Source: Rapana venosa
Lineage: Eukaryota; Mollusca; Gastropoda; Neogastropoda; Muricidae
DNA length: 64,000 nt
Direction of reading: 5' to 3'
Assembly: GCA_028751875.1 (NCBI GenBank)
Contig: CM054155.1
Coordinates: 52,642,300-52,706,299, forward strand
Each line of letters opens with the position of its first letter. Within the stretch, counting starts at the first letter, position 1. A program made the translations under genes and the position numbers. Of this stretch, positions 36,134 to 46,660 are shown in pieces. The notes under the pieces are model-generated. The model made no database searches and was not told the DNA's origin. It saw only the letters and a program-made list of their open reading frames with translations.

Positions 36134-36487
36134 TCATTTCAATAGATTTTTATACTCTCTCCTAGCTTTACAAAAGGAATCACGATTAACTGTAGATGGC
36201 ACACGGCGATAGTTCCTTAATAATTTGCGGACACTTCTTTTACTAGTAAGACATTCCATGTCATACCAGTCATCTTCTTCAACAGTTTTACCCCCACCCA
36301 AGCGTATCTGCTTCTTCATACATTCTGCTGCTTTCTTTAAACAGAAATTGAATATTTTCAATGCTTCATTAATATCAACATCAATCAGTGTGTTTGCTTT
36401 TTCTATATGATATAGTATTTCCTGTGAGTCAATCATTGCAGAAAACACATCACTGTAGGAATCATTCCAAACAAACTTTTCTACCAT
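36134..36487 (-). pseudogene. 2A-LINE linker between endonuclease and reverse transcriptase
   Basis: An open stretch encodes a charged, helical segment with CMKKQIRLGGGKTVEEDDWY and KARREYKNLLK, the type of linker found between endonuclease and reverse transcriptase in APE-type LINEs. It contains no catalytic motif. Confidence 0.55.
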
Positions 36488-36529
36488 GCATGCAGAGTTA
36501 CTTTCCTGTATACCAGTCTATCAACAAAC

Positions 36530-37010
36530 GCTTTCATGTGTAATTCAGCAGGCATATGGTCAGACTGAACTTGATCAGAAACAAGCAATTCACAACTGGT
36601 AGCAGCTCAGCAAAAAGATCACATGACATAAAAAAATAATTCAGGCTACTTCCACTTTCACGTATGTACGTGTAGCAACCCTTGAGGTCGCCTTCACACA
36701 TACCGTTTAGAATACACAAACGCAAATCAGGACACATATTGATCAGTAGCTTTCCATAGTTATTCAGCTCAGTGTCTCCAGAATTTCTATCACAATAGAA
36801 AGGACCACTTAGATACATGTCATCGAGTGTGTATGTAGCTTCTTCGAAATCATTTGACATATTTGAATTTTTACTGTTTAAGTCACCACTTAACAAAACA
36901 AAAACATCATTTTAACTAAGCAAACAAAGTGAAACTTACATACAAAAGGCACACAATCCTTATCAGACAGTTTGTACAGGAGACCATTTACGTTCCAGTG
37001 AAGAAAAAAA
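36530..37010 (-). pseudogene. 2A-LINE endonuclease with internal deletion
   Basis: The start of the APE-type domain, FFLHWNVNGLLYKLSDKD with CLVK (about 36900-37010), lies in the same frame as the upstream ORF1 domain. The sequence then passes within a few bases to VLLSGDLNSKNSN (GDxN block, near 36890), so the roughly 60-80 residues normally between these blocks, including the region after the catalytic glutamate, are missing. Later blocks are legible: CYTYIRESGSS near 36660, FFMSCDL, and SDHMPAELH near 36545-36570 in a shifted frame. Confidence 0.65.
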
Positions 37011-38263
37011 AGTTGTTTCAGTTTATTATAGTCATCAACACAAAAGGATTGATCAACATCATTAGACAAAGGAGAAGGACACACATTTTCACAAGGCACT
37101 CTCTCTTCTTCACTGTTTACATTCTCAAGATAAAAAGAAACAGGTGACGGAAGTAAACCATCCTCAAAAATCACGGACTGGGAGTCTAGTTCACGTGCAA
37201 TGCTACTGGCATTACTGCACGGCAATAACATTACGGGTGTCGACCCATTGTGGTTGTCCCCTACATGTGAAATTCCACAAGTTTCTGTACTCACTGTGTA
37301 GTGTTTCCCATCAACACGAAGATGGTTGAACACCAGAGTAGCGCGCTTGCCATCACTCCTGGCTTTCTTCATGTGGGGTGTCAGCTTTTTCCTGATGTCC
37401 CTCACTCTGGCAGAAAAGTCCTCCCCCAATGAAGACGTCCGCCCCTTGCAGTTTGCACTTGGCTTTCAGGACTTCTACTTTCTGCTTGTAGAAGACGCAC
37501 CTTGCGATGACTGGGGAGTCTGGCTTTGAGTTCAGACGGTGGACCCTATCAAAGTCAATGTCATGCGCTAACTCAAGTTTGTCAGTGATGAAGTCTTCAG
37601 CATATGCTCACATTCTTCAGGTGTCTCGTCCTCCCTCCGTTTCATTCCATAAAAGATTAGGCTGTTCCTTTTGGACCTCCCCTCCAAGTCATCAGTCTTT
37701 ATCTCGAGGTCCCTGATCTTTTCTGCCATGTCGTCGTTCTTCTGGGTCAGCTCATGGTTCTGCTGTTGCAGGTCATCAACTTCCTCCCGCAGCCCTCGCA
37801 GCTCTGTGTGCACGTCTTCACGCAAGGCGTGCATCTCTTGCCGTACCGCATCCAGCACAGAATCAAGACAGGACTTCATGTCATGCAGCAAGTCCACCAC
37901 ATCAGACAGTGAAAGTTCCTCAGGCTGATTGGAGGCACCTCCCTGAGAACGCCCAGGTTTTTCCAAGCTGGACCTTGTACTGGACGTTCTGCCGCTGCTG
38001 GAGAGCTGGGTCTGCCTCATGCTGTGCCTCTGAGGACGGGTGGGACCTGGGTTACTCTCCACGTCTCCACATAGGAGCAAAAAACTCCCCCAGAAGAATT
38101 ACGTGAGGAGCAATCCTACAATAGCACCGTCTACTCCTCTCTTCAGCTTCAGTATGGCCACTCGCTTTGCCATGTTTTGCTTAGCCCGTTTGTACATGAA
38201 AGATTGAAATACGGGCAAAAAGTAGCCACAGACTACCCGAAAGTCCACGTTTGCTGATGGCAT
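37011..38263 (-). pseudogene. 2A-LINE ORF1: 2A peptide, coiled coil, L1-type RNA-binding domain
   Basis: An ATG at 38263 opens 54 codons, a TAA lies at 38101-38099, and the same frame continues through FFWGSFLLLCGDVESNPGP. After that come a Ser/Arg-rich segment and a coiled coil (LREEVDDLQQQNHELTQKN and DMAEKIRDLEIKTDDLEG, about 37680-37800). Next is GRSKRNSLIFYGM, the entry to the RNA-recognition fold of L1-type ORF1 proteins. After a frameshift near 37610 comes DIDFDRVHRLNSKPDSPVIA, and after another near 37432 GEDFSARVRDIRKKLTPHMK and RATLVFNHLRVDG. Such proteins bind element RNA as trimers. From 37429 the frame runs without a stop into the endonuclease. Confidence 0.7.
38042..38080 (-). 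other. 2A-type ribosome-skipping peptide motif
   Basis: The codons read LLLCGDVESNPGP, with the invariant D-V-E-x-N-P-G-P core at 38042-38065. In picornaviruses and in some LINEs this motif makes the ribosome skip the Gly-Pro bond, releasing the upstream peptide and continuing with Pro. The hydrophobic residues before it (SFLLLC) are typical of active 2A-like sequences. Activity is inferred. Confidence 0.85.
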
Positions 38264-38359
38264 CGTCCTTCACTGTGTCACATACCAATAACTACGGAAT
38301 ATGTTAGTCTATATCTTCTGTTATTTACAAAAGTTTGACAGAGTCTGTGAACACACGCC

Positions 38360-38361
<2 letters not shown>

Positions 38362-38397
<36 letters not shown>

Positions 38398-38475
38398 GAG
38401 AGAGGAAGAGAGAGAGGGGGAGGGAGAGAGAGAGGGAGGGAGGGAGAGAGAGACAGATGGAGGGAGAGAGAGAAA
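38362..38475. repeat. (GA)n-rich tract at the 5' end of the 2A-bearing LINE
   Basis: GA repeat with GGA and GGGA interruptions starts directly upstream of the LINE's leader (minus-strand sequence TCTCTTGGGGCGTGTG). It mirrors the tract at the element's other end. Confidence 0.9.
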
Positions 38476-38489
38476 TATATGTCTTATTT

Positions 38490-38995
<506 letters not shown>

Positions 38996-39228
38996 GGGGG
39001 TATACGAAATTTTATTTAAAGAGGGTAATAGATTAAGTACAATGCCTTTTTTTATCCAGCCCTCAAAAAGGGAAAAAAGTATAAACACCAAAGCAAAGCA
39101 ATATATTTGAAAGAACCAAAAAATGGAAAGGAAAAGAAAGCAAACCACAAAAGAGAAAATACACCAAAAATATACAAATACATCAAGAACAAGAGGGTAG
39201 TAATGTCGTCGCTATCGTCGACGCCAAT

Positions 39229-39265
<37 letters not shown>

Positions 39266-39267
39266 AA

Positions 39268-39310
<43 letters not shown>
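39229..39310. repeat. (AGT)n trinucleotide repeat
   Basis: About 80 bases of AGT units with two AGA variants. Confidence 0.95.
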
Positions 39311-39377
39311 GGAGGTAACAGAAATATATTTTGTGAAACAGTAATTAATAATAGTTAAATACGTGATTAGTACAGAG

Positions 39378-39600
39378 AGAGATTTTATTTATTTTTTAGT
39401 GTATTCTTTTACTTCGGGGATAATGAAATTAGCACTCGTGTGCTTTTGTCGTCCAGTCCCCGTGTGTATGCAGTTTTTGAAAAATTTGTCATCCATCGCC
39501 ACACAATAGCCTACTCTTCAGAAAAGCTGAAAGGGCTTTAACGCATGCGCAAGATGCTCTGAGTTTGTTTGCACAGGGGACCTGGGTTTACAGTCTCATT
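39378..39600 (-). mobile_element. tRNA-derived SINE (family A), head missing
   Basis: The tail (ACTTCGGGGATAATGAAATT on the + strand) and core (CAGTCCCCGTGTGTATGCAG, CCTACTCTTCAGAAAAGC, GGGGACCTGGGTTTACAGTC) match the copy at 38490-38848. The copy ends at TCTCATT, before the tRNA-like head, and runs into a GAGA/CACA-rich stretch. Confidence 0.75.
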
Positions 39601-40653
39601 GAGAGTGAGACACACAAAGAGAGAGACAGAGACACAAAGAGAGAGAACAATGAACAATGAGGTAGATTTATTCTTCACTCTGCTTCTCATTGCCTCTGTT
39701 TAGTCCCCCAGTCAATGTTCATGACCCACAGCTGGCAGCACGTGGATAGAAATACACGGGGCAAAAGGAAAGGCGGGTGGTTGCTGCTGTAGCTCTGTTT
39801 AGCCGTAAACTACCCTTGTGTCTTTCACACATCCTCTTGCACAGCGAATTGTCAAGAAAAGACAAGCAAAGCACTCTTTAAAATGAGCTTTAAACGAGGT
39901 TTCTTTTGACCCCAAACTCCATGTACTTTCTTTCATACAGGTTGATGTGACAGCAGTTCAAACAGACATGAAGATAAACAGGAGAAGTGAAGGCAGAAAC
40001 ACAATCACAAAAAACCCAGACATTTCTAACTCTCTCTCTAAAAAAGCAGCCATTTATATTATATAAACAATGAACATAGAGAAAACATTGAACATGTCTG
40101 CATGCAGACTAACCTTTTTGGGGGGCTGCCACACTGAACCTGTTGGCAGAACGAGGCCATAAATAAACACACCTTAGGGGGCTACTTCGCACAGCTAGCC
40201 GTGTGAGAGGAAGGATGATGGAGAGTGTGGGGAGAGAGTCTGGGGCAGTCATTAGTGTCAGCTATCTGACTTCTCTATAAACACTCCTGCTGTTCAGGCG
40301 TTACAGCACGTACACAGTCTACTGTTTCATCAGCTTTTAGGTATCCTTGCTACAGCTGAAGGTTTGTTCATGAACCAATTCCAGCACAGCTCATAATTAT
40401 AGCCCCGGGAACACAGTAGAAAACAAATGTCTTGTCAGTATCCTACACTGTCATCAAGCAAAGATACCTCACAAATGGTTCAGGGTTTTATTTCACTGAT
40501 GTTTCTGAAACTATACAAAAAGCATTTTCTGTACCTGTTAAAAAATTGTTGTGATCAAATGTGTATCTACTTATTAGTTCTGTGTTGTGTAATAAAAAGA
40601 ACAAATTGCACACAGGCCTACACTTTGACATCAAATCAACACCCAAAAACAAG

Positions 40654-40659
<6 letters not shown>
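39601..40659. other. Non-coding sequence, nothing recognised
   Basis: After a GA/CA-rich start the sequence has ordinary composition without a recognisable gene or repeat. Confidence 0.4.
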
Positions 40660-40734
<75 letters not shown>

Positions 40735-40832
40735 GGATGACAACATTTACAAAACTGCATATACAGGGGAACTAGATTATAAAAGTGCTTATTCCATTAT
40801 CATCGAAATAAAAGAATAAGCAAAATAAATAA
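40660..40832 (+). mobile_element. (CA)n followed by a SINE (family A) 3' end
   Basis: About 72 bases of CA repeat lead directly into ATGGATGACAACATTTACAA, GAACTAGATTATAAAAGTGC and GAAATAAAAGAATAAGC, the last 100 bases of the family A SINE in forward orientation. The core and head are missing. Confidence 0.7.
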
Positions 40833-40844
40833 ACATACGCACAT

Positions 40845-41151
40845 GAGTGCATGTGCACACACACACATACACACACAAGCAGACACACATACACACACAC
40901 AAAATGGCATAAATACATGCACATATACCATATACTCACACATACGCATGCTCACCCACATTCATACGCGCACGTGTGTGCGCACACACACTCATACGCG
41001 CGCACACACACTCATACGCGCGCACGTGTGCACACCACACACATGTAACTACAAGAAGATGCACACGGCACACATGTGCTTGAGAAAACTAACAACTTGA
41101 AACTGACACACAGCCAGGAAGTACCTGGCACATGTAGATGCTGTGACTGAT

Positions 41152-41183
<32 letters not shown>

Positions 41184-41326
41184 CGTGTACTCACACATGC
41201 ATACACGGGCACATACGCATACACACACGCACACACGTGTGCGTGCACACACACCACGCGTAAACGCACACACACACAATAACACACACACACCCACACA
41301 CTCACAGAAAAGGCCCTGACGGACGA

Positions 41327-41402
<76 letters not shown>
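40845..41402. repeat. Degenerate (CA)n-rich stretch and (AT)n tract
   Basis: CA repeat broken by CG, TA and GC dinucleotides to about 41310, then a pure AT tract at about 41331-41402. Confidence 0.9.
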
Positions 41403-41404
<2 letters not shown>

Positions 41405-41458
41405 TTTGCTGACGCTCAGACAAGTATTGATACAAAATAAGTTAACTTAAAAAACGGA

Positions 41459-41823
41459 TGTCTCCAGCAGATCCTTCATCTCAGATGGTTCGACACAGTG
41501 CCAAGTACCGACCTGTGGATGAGGGCGAACCAACAGCCTATGGCTGTCCAAGTAAGGCAGCGAAAGTGGCGTTGGGTCGGCCACACCCTACGGAAGGAGC
41601 CTTGCAGCATCACTAGACAAGCGCTCGAGTGGAACCCGCAGGGAAAAAGGAAGAGAGGGCGCCCCAAACAGACCTGGAGAAGCCTGCATAGTGAGCTGAG
41701 AGACTCCAGCCTGACATGGGAAGAGGCCAAGACCCTTGCCAGAGACAGGAGAAGGTGGAGGGACGCTGTTGAGGCCCTATGCTCAGCTAGGAGCTATAAG
41801 GACTTAGAAGAAGAAGAAAAATC
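41459..41823 (+). pseudogene. 5'-truncated RTE-like LINE C-terminus
   Basis: One open frame gives LQQILHLRWFDTVPS, WMRANQQPMAVQVRQRKWRW, VGHTLRKEP, SITRQALEWNPQGKRKRGRP and EEAKTLARDRRRWRDAV, which is the C-terminal tail of RTE-like LINE proteins beyond the reverse transcriptase. It ends in AGAAGAAGAAGAAAAA near 41805-41822, a short tail like that of the RTE copy at 47451-48646. The frame is intact but only about 120 residues remain, so it is a dead 5'-truncated insertion. It is not a host gene. Confidence 0.75.
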
Positions 41824-41859
41824 TTCAACAAAGCACAAGCAAACACAGTAGCACTCAAA

Positions 41860-42640
41860 CAAATAAACAAACTGTTGACAAACTACACCATCAAGTAGAA
41901 GTTTTACACACTACAAACAGCACATACAAAAGAGAACAGTCTGGTTTTTAAAAAAATCCACAGAAATCCTCACAAATAGAGATGCTTTGCCTTTTGCTCT
42001 GAAAATCAGGGACACGCCGACACTCAGTCCTTCGTTTCTTGGGAGACACCGTGTTTGTAAACAAAATGTTTAAAATTAGTTAACCAAAATAGCAGTACAA
42101 CCATCACCACAAACAAGTAAAGCAGGTATTAAAGTTTTGTTCACTTAAGTATGAGTACTGTAAAAATAATGGAGGAAATCCAGCAGCCAATGATAAATAA
42201 GCCTTTCAAATAAAAATTCGCCCAGTCGCTAATAGACTGCAAAGAAGGAATGTGTGCTGGCACCAGGGGACGCTGGACTTGGACCCCTGACCGCGCGGTG
42301 CCTAGATAGCAGCCAGATGGAATTTAGGTTATGGAGTGAAAGTTCCAGCCGCCAACTAAAGAGTCGAGGTTTTCCTGTTTTGAGCAGCCGTTTTCAGCCC
42401 ATCAGCCCCTAGAATTGGGTCAACAAAGCACAGCAAAACAAAGCAAAGCAAACAAAGCCAAAAAGAAATGATAGCACCTCATGACCTATGTGGCGACTGC
42501 CAAAACATGGCAAATGTGAACATGGCTCCTTTTCAATTGAAGCAAATGTTCTATTTTAAACAATCGCATTCTCCTTGTCAATTCTCCAAATTTTCGACAA
42601 AAGAGAGAGTGACACAGACAGACAGAAGACAGATAGACAA
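41860..42640. other. Non-coding sequence, nothing recognised
   Basis: Ordinary composition. CAAAGCA motifs recur near 42424-42460. No gene is seen. Confidence 0.4.
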
Positions 42641-42649
42641 ACAGACACA

Positions 42650-42705
42650 AACAGACACACACACACACACGCACATACGCACGTACACACACATTCGCAC
42701 GCACT
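42650..42705. repeat. Short impure (CA)n
   Basis: CA repeat with CG and TA interruptions follows a GACA-rich stretch. Confidence 0.8.
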
Positions 42706-42949
42706 AACTAAGACTAACCCCAGATCTGTAGCTCACATATTCGAAGAATGTGGTTCCATTTATTCCTATTTCCGCTGTATGTCTTTTCAAAGCGAATGAT
42801 ACGTCCTGTCACCGTCTCAGTTAACTGCACCTCATAAAGGCCCACTGCAATAGACACACAGGTGGCCAGTGAGCAATCGTCTACTCTAGTCATCATCTTC
42901 AACGTCACCTTTACTTTCACCTATCCCATAGTCTAGTAGACCGTTGGGG

Positions 42950-43352
42950 AACCACTGAAGATTTTCCAACCAGCATCTTTCTCTGCAGAGTTTGTCAGCT
43001 TTCCGTAGTATGTCATTTCACTCAAGGCCAATCCACTCTATACAGCTGTTATGGTCCAAGTTCCACACACATAGAAAAATATGTACATGACCAGGAAATG
43101 CATCAGTCTGATCTTAAAGCCAATGGCGTTGTTCTTGTTGTTCCAGAGGACTTTCATTTTGATAATTGCAGTTGCAATCTGGGCTAGCCTGGGGAGAGTT
43201 CAGGTCTTGGTTCTTCGTCCTATACTATAGCTCCCAGATATTCAAAGCTATGGACAGTCTCAATTCTTTTAAGCTATAATGTCAGTGCTGATGTCATTGG
43301 AATTATTTGACATCACTTGAGTTTTCTCTATGCTGATCTGCATGCCATATGT
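42950..43352 (-). pseudogene. RTE-like LINE reverse transcriptase C-terminal fragment
   Basis: On the reverse strand, broken frames give GMQISIEKTQVMSNN, FEYLGAI, LPRLAQIATAIIKMKVLWNN and KIRLMHFLVMYIFFYVCGTW, the region just after the YADD box and into the thumb of RTE-like reverse transcriptases. Its 5' end coincides with the edge of the minisatellite at 43353. No intact frame remains. Confidence 0.65.
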
Positions 43353-43716
43353 TAAAGGAGAAACCAGGAGTTACACGTGTCCTACACTACGAAGGAATCA
43401 GGAGTTATCAGTGTCCTACAATGAAGAAGGAATCAGGAGTTATCAGTGTCCTACAATGAAGAAGGAATCAGGAGTTATAAGTGTCCTACACTATGAAGGA
43501 ATCAGGAGTTATCAGTGTCCTACACTAAGAAGGAATCAGGAGTTACCAGTGTCCTACACTGGAAAAAGGAATCAGGAGTTATCAGTGTCCTACACTAAGA
43601 AAGAATCAGGAGTTATCAGTGTTCTTCAATGAAGAAGGAATCAGCAGTTATCAGTGTCCTACACTAAGAAGGAATCAGGAGTTACCAGTGTCCTACACTA
43701 AGAAGGAATCAGGAGG
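43353..43716 (+). repeat. Minisatellite subfamily A (35-base unit), left part
   Basis: About ten copies of a unit containing GAAGGAATCAGGAGTTATCA followed by GTGTCCTACACTAA or GTGTCCTACAATGAAG. The array stops at AGGAATCAGGAG near 43716 and resumes with the same phrase at about 45854. Confidence 0.9.
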
Positions 43717-43887
43717 GTTTTTTTGTTTTTTTAAATTATTTTTTAAATTTCTTTTGGTGTTACAAATACATATATGCATGACAGGTATTATCAATATCAA
43801 TAAACGTTAACAAGCAATAGTCGCATGTTCATGAATGTACTTCAATATTGTACATAACACAGAAATAACATATATACAGCATTCCTG

Positions 43888-43936
<49 letters not shown>

Positions 43937-45853
43937 ACATACATATATACAAAACGGCATTTTATACAGTACACAATTTAAATGCCATGCCATCTGAAGA
44001 ATATTACACATTTTATCAGTTGCCATTCCTCCCTCCCCCATTACAGGAGGGTTTGATGGGTGGGTCTTCTGATGTTTTATTCATCCTTTATGTAACAACA
44101 AAAAATGATTTGTAGTGATTCCATTCTATTTCAAATTTCATAAAGTTATTTGCAATTCTTGCATTATACTGCTCAGTTTTAAATCTATTGTATAGCTATG
44201 CATGAAAAACAGAATGTGTTGGTACTTGTCTATCAATTTTGTATCTGTAGGTGCGTAACTTTGCAAGCAACATTATCAAATCAAAGGTCATATCTGTTTT
44301 TATGTGTTGGTCTACCCCCAAAATGACTAACTTACAGGAAAATGTTATGTTACAGACATTTGTGCATCGTTCTTTAATAACATTTTCTAAACTTGTCCAA
44401 AAAGTTCTAATATATTTACAATCCTATAAAAAAGTGTTCTATTGAGTCTCTGGTCTCATTAAACAAAATACAAAGTGTTGTGTTCACTAAACCCATAGCA
44501 TTCAACACCACGTTTGTAGCAATGATGCGGTGAATTGTTCTCATCTGCAGCCATTTTATTTTTACATCTTTAATTTTATGTATTTTTACAAAGATATCTT
44601 TCCAATGGAAATGTTCATGTAGCTTTTCTGTCCACTTTGTGCAACAGTTTGAAGTTGTTTGTCTGATACCAGATATTCATAATACTTTTTTGTCCCCTTA
44701 TTTACACTATCAATGATCCGCAATACTGTGGGTGTCTCTTAAGTTTTACTTATGTTGTCACTTATTTGTATGCCAGGTTTTCTTATGCACTGTTTCATTG
44801 AGGAAATCCACCCATGAAACATAAGAAAGTCAATAGGCCTGCCACAGCTTGAACTGAAATCTTTGTAATTAATAAATTCACCTCTTTCATTGTAAAGTGT
44901 TTAATAGAATATATACATTTCTGTACTAAATACGTGTGTTTGATTACTGAATTACCTACTGTCATATTTTCATTGTAAAAAACTGGTTCAGAGAGCATTT
45001 CTCGTGCATTTGAGGGAGTAATGCAACGAGAGAAAATGAGAGAAAAATCTATAAGCTTTAAACATATGTGTCCAAAAAGGATTGATGTTCGAAAATGTTG
45101 CTGTAATATCCATAGCTTTCTAAGTTCATGAGAAGTGGATTTGTTTTTTCTGCAATACCTATCCATTTGTGATTTACACTTCTAATTTTTTTTATCTATA
45201 TAAGTTTCAGCGCATAAATACATTTTCTTATATCAAGTATGCTCATCCCTCCTTGAGAAATGGGTTTAATAGCCGTCTTTCTACCTATTCTATCTTGTTT
45301 ATTGTTCCAAGGTAAGGTAAAGGTGTCCCATAACCTATAAGGTTGTAGGGGAGCGAGGCGTCAGAGACCTCACTTATCTAGGGCCAGCATATTGAGGGCG
45401 GCGCCCATCTCCTCTCCCTCGCTGCTTTACCTTCCCTGACCCTAAAGAGGACAGGTACCCATTTGCAGCTGGGTAAACTGGGGGAACTGTACTGAAGCCA
45501 AGGCGCGCAAACGGTCACCCATCCAACTGGTAACCACGCTCGGCGCTGCTTAACTTGGCTGGGGAAAAGCGAGTGCTCCGACCACTGAGCTATCCCGTCC
45601 CCAAACAAACTGGAATATAGCTTTTGTAGACTTTTTATAAAATGGTCAGGTGGATCTGGTAATAACATCCACAGGTGAATAAGTTTTGACAAGATAAAAG
45701 ACTTTAAAATGGCAATTCTGCCAAGTTGAGTGATAACACTTTGTAACCAAACTTTAAATAGCGTTTTAATTTCAGAAAATTTATCATTATAGTTCATATT
45801 TTCACAGTCCTTTAGATTTGGGGTAAACCAGATTCCTAGAATGTTGAATTTGG
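43717..45853 (-). mobile_element. 5'-truncated Tx1/L1-like LINE inserted in the minisatellite
   Basis: T-rich sequence at 43717-43750 is the A-rich 3' end of a reverse-strand element. Reverse-strand blocks in order from 45850 are FNILGIWFTPNLKDCENMNY, LGRIAILKSFILSKLIHLWM, LLPDPPDHFIKSLQKLY, then (after a SINE insertion) IGRKTAIKPISQGGMSILDI, LRKLWILQQHFRTSILFGH, SNAREMLSEPVFYNENMTVG, and FNETRDSIEHFF near 44440. All belong downstream of the YADD box in Tx1/L1 proteins. A (CA)n tract lies at about 43892-43930 in the 3' region. The phrase AGGAATCAGGAG flanks both sides, but since it is also the array unit it cannot prove a target duplication. Confidence 0.75.
45306..45604 (-). mobile_element. 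SINE with tRNA-like and 5S rRNA-like head
   Basis: On the reverse strand the element starts GGGGACGGGATAGCTCAGTG and continues GTCGGAGCACTCGC, a tRNA-like A-box region. This is followed by AGTTAAGCAGCGCCGAGC and GTTGGATGGGTGACCG, which match the internal control region (A box and C box) of 5S rRNA. The rest (about 170 bases) is a body ending in GGTAAGGTAA near 45306. The Tx1 reverse transcriptase frame is interrupted exactly here. I could not define the target duplication. Confidence 0.6.
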
Positions 45854-46660
45854 GGGAGGAATCAGGAGTTATCAGTGTCCTACATTGAAGAAGGAATCAG
45901 CAGTTATCAGTGTCGTACAATGAAGAAGGAATCAGGAATTATCAGTGTCCTACACTAAAAAGGAATTTGACTTATCAGTGTCCTACACTAAGAAGGAATC
46001 AGGAGTTATCAGTGTCCTACACTAAGAGGGAATCAGGAGTTATCAGTGTCCTACACTAAGAAGGAATCAGGAGTTATCAGTGTCCTACACTAAGAAGGAA
46101 TCAGGACTTCTCAGTTTCCTACATTAAGAAGGAATCTGGAGTTATCAGTGTCGTACAATGAAAAAGGTATCAGGAGTTATCAGTGTCCTACAATGAAGAA
46201 GGAATCAGGAGTTATCAGTGACCTATACTAAGAAGGAGTCAAGAGTTATCAGTGTCCTACACTAAGAAGGAATCAGGAGTTATCAGTGTCGTACAATGAA
46301 GAAGGAATCAGGAGTTATCAGTGTCCTACAATGAAGAAGGAATCAGGAATTATCAGTGTCGTACAACGAAGAAGGAATCAGGATATATCAGTGTCCTACA
46401 CTAAGAAGGAATCAGGAGTTATCAGTCTCCTACACTAAGAAGGAATCAGGAGTTATTACGGTCTTACACTGAAGAAGAAATCAGGAATTATCATTGTCCT
46501 ACACTGAAGAAGGAATCAGGATTTACCAGTGTCCTACAATGAAGAAGGAATCAGGATTTACCAGTGTCCTACAATGAAGAAGGAATCAGGAGTTATCAGT
46601 GTCCTACACTAAGAAGGAATCAGGAGTTACGAGTGTCCTACAATGAAGAGTAAACACGTA
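45854..46660 (+). repeat. Minisatellite subfamily A, right part
   Basis: More than 20 copies of the same 34-36-base unit as at 43353-43716, with variation between CTACACTAAGAAG and CTACAATGAAGAAG half-units. Confidence 0.9.

Larger units (their letters stand above)
33889..38361 (-). mobile_element. LINE with N-terminal 2A peptide, ORF1-EN-RT polyprotein, inactive
   Basis: A reverse-strand non-LTR retrotransposon of about 4.47 kb, with (GA)n at both ends. In transcription order: a 5' leader of about 100 bases, ORF1 with a 2A motif, coiled coil and RNA-binding region (38263 to about 37330), an APE-type endonuclease (about 37000-36530), a linker, a reverse transcriptase (about 36100-34730), and a Cys/His C-terminal domain ending at the stop at 33965. 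About 75 bases of 3' untranslated region follow, with AATAAA near its end. No stop codon separates ORF1 from the endonuclease. Frameshifts, a stop before the 2A and a deletion in the endonuclease make this copy inactive. The clade is uncertain. 2A-bearing LINEs are known in trypanosomes (L1Tc) and in several marine-invertebrate clades. Confidence 0.75.

Noticed and set aside
41498..41851. Host gene with an RKWRW...RGRP motif
   Set aside because: It matches the C-terminal tail of RTE-like LINEs and ends in the element's AAG-rich tail.
45306..45604. A functional tRNA or 5S rRNA gene
   Set aside because: Only the promoter-like parts resemble tRNA and 5S. The rest does not fold or extend as either gene, so it is better explained as a SINE head.
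45378..45797. A 139-residue reverse frame as a gene
   Set aside because: It is a chimera of Tx1 reverse transcriptase and an inserted SINE.
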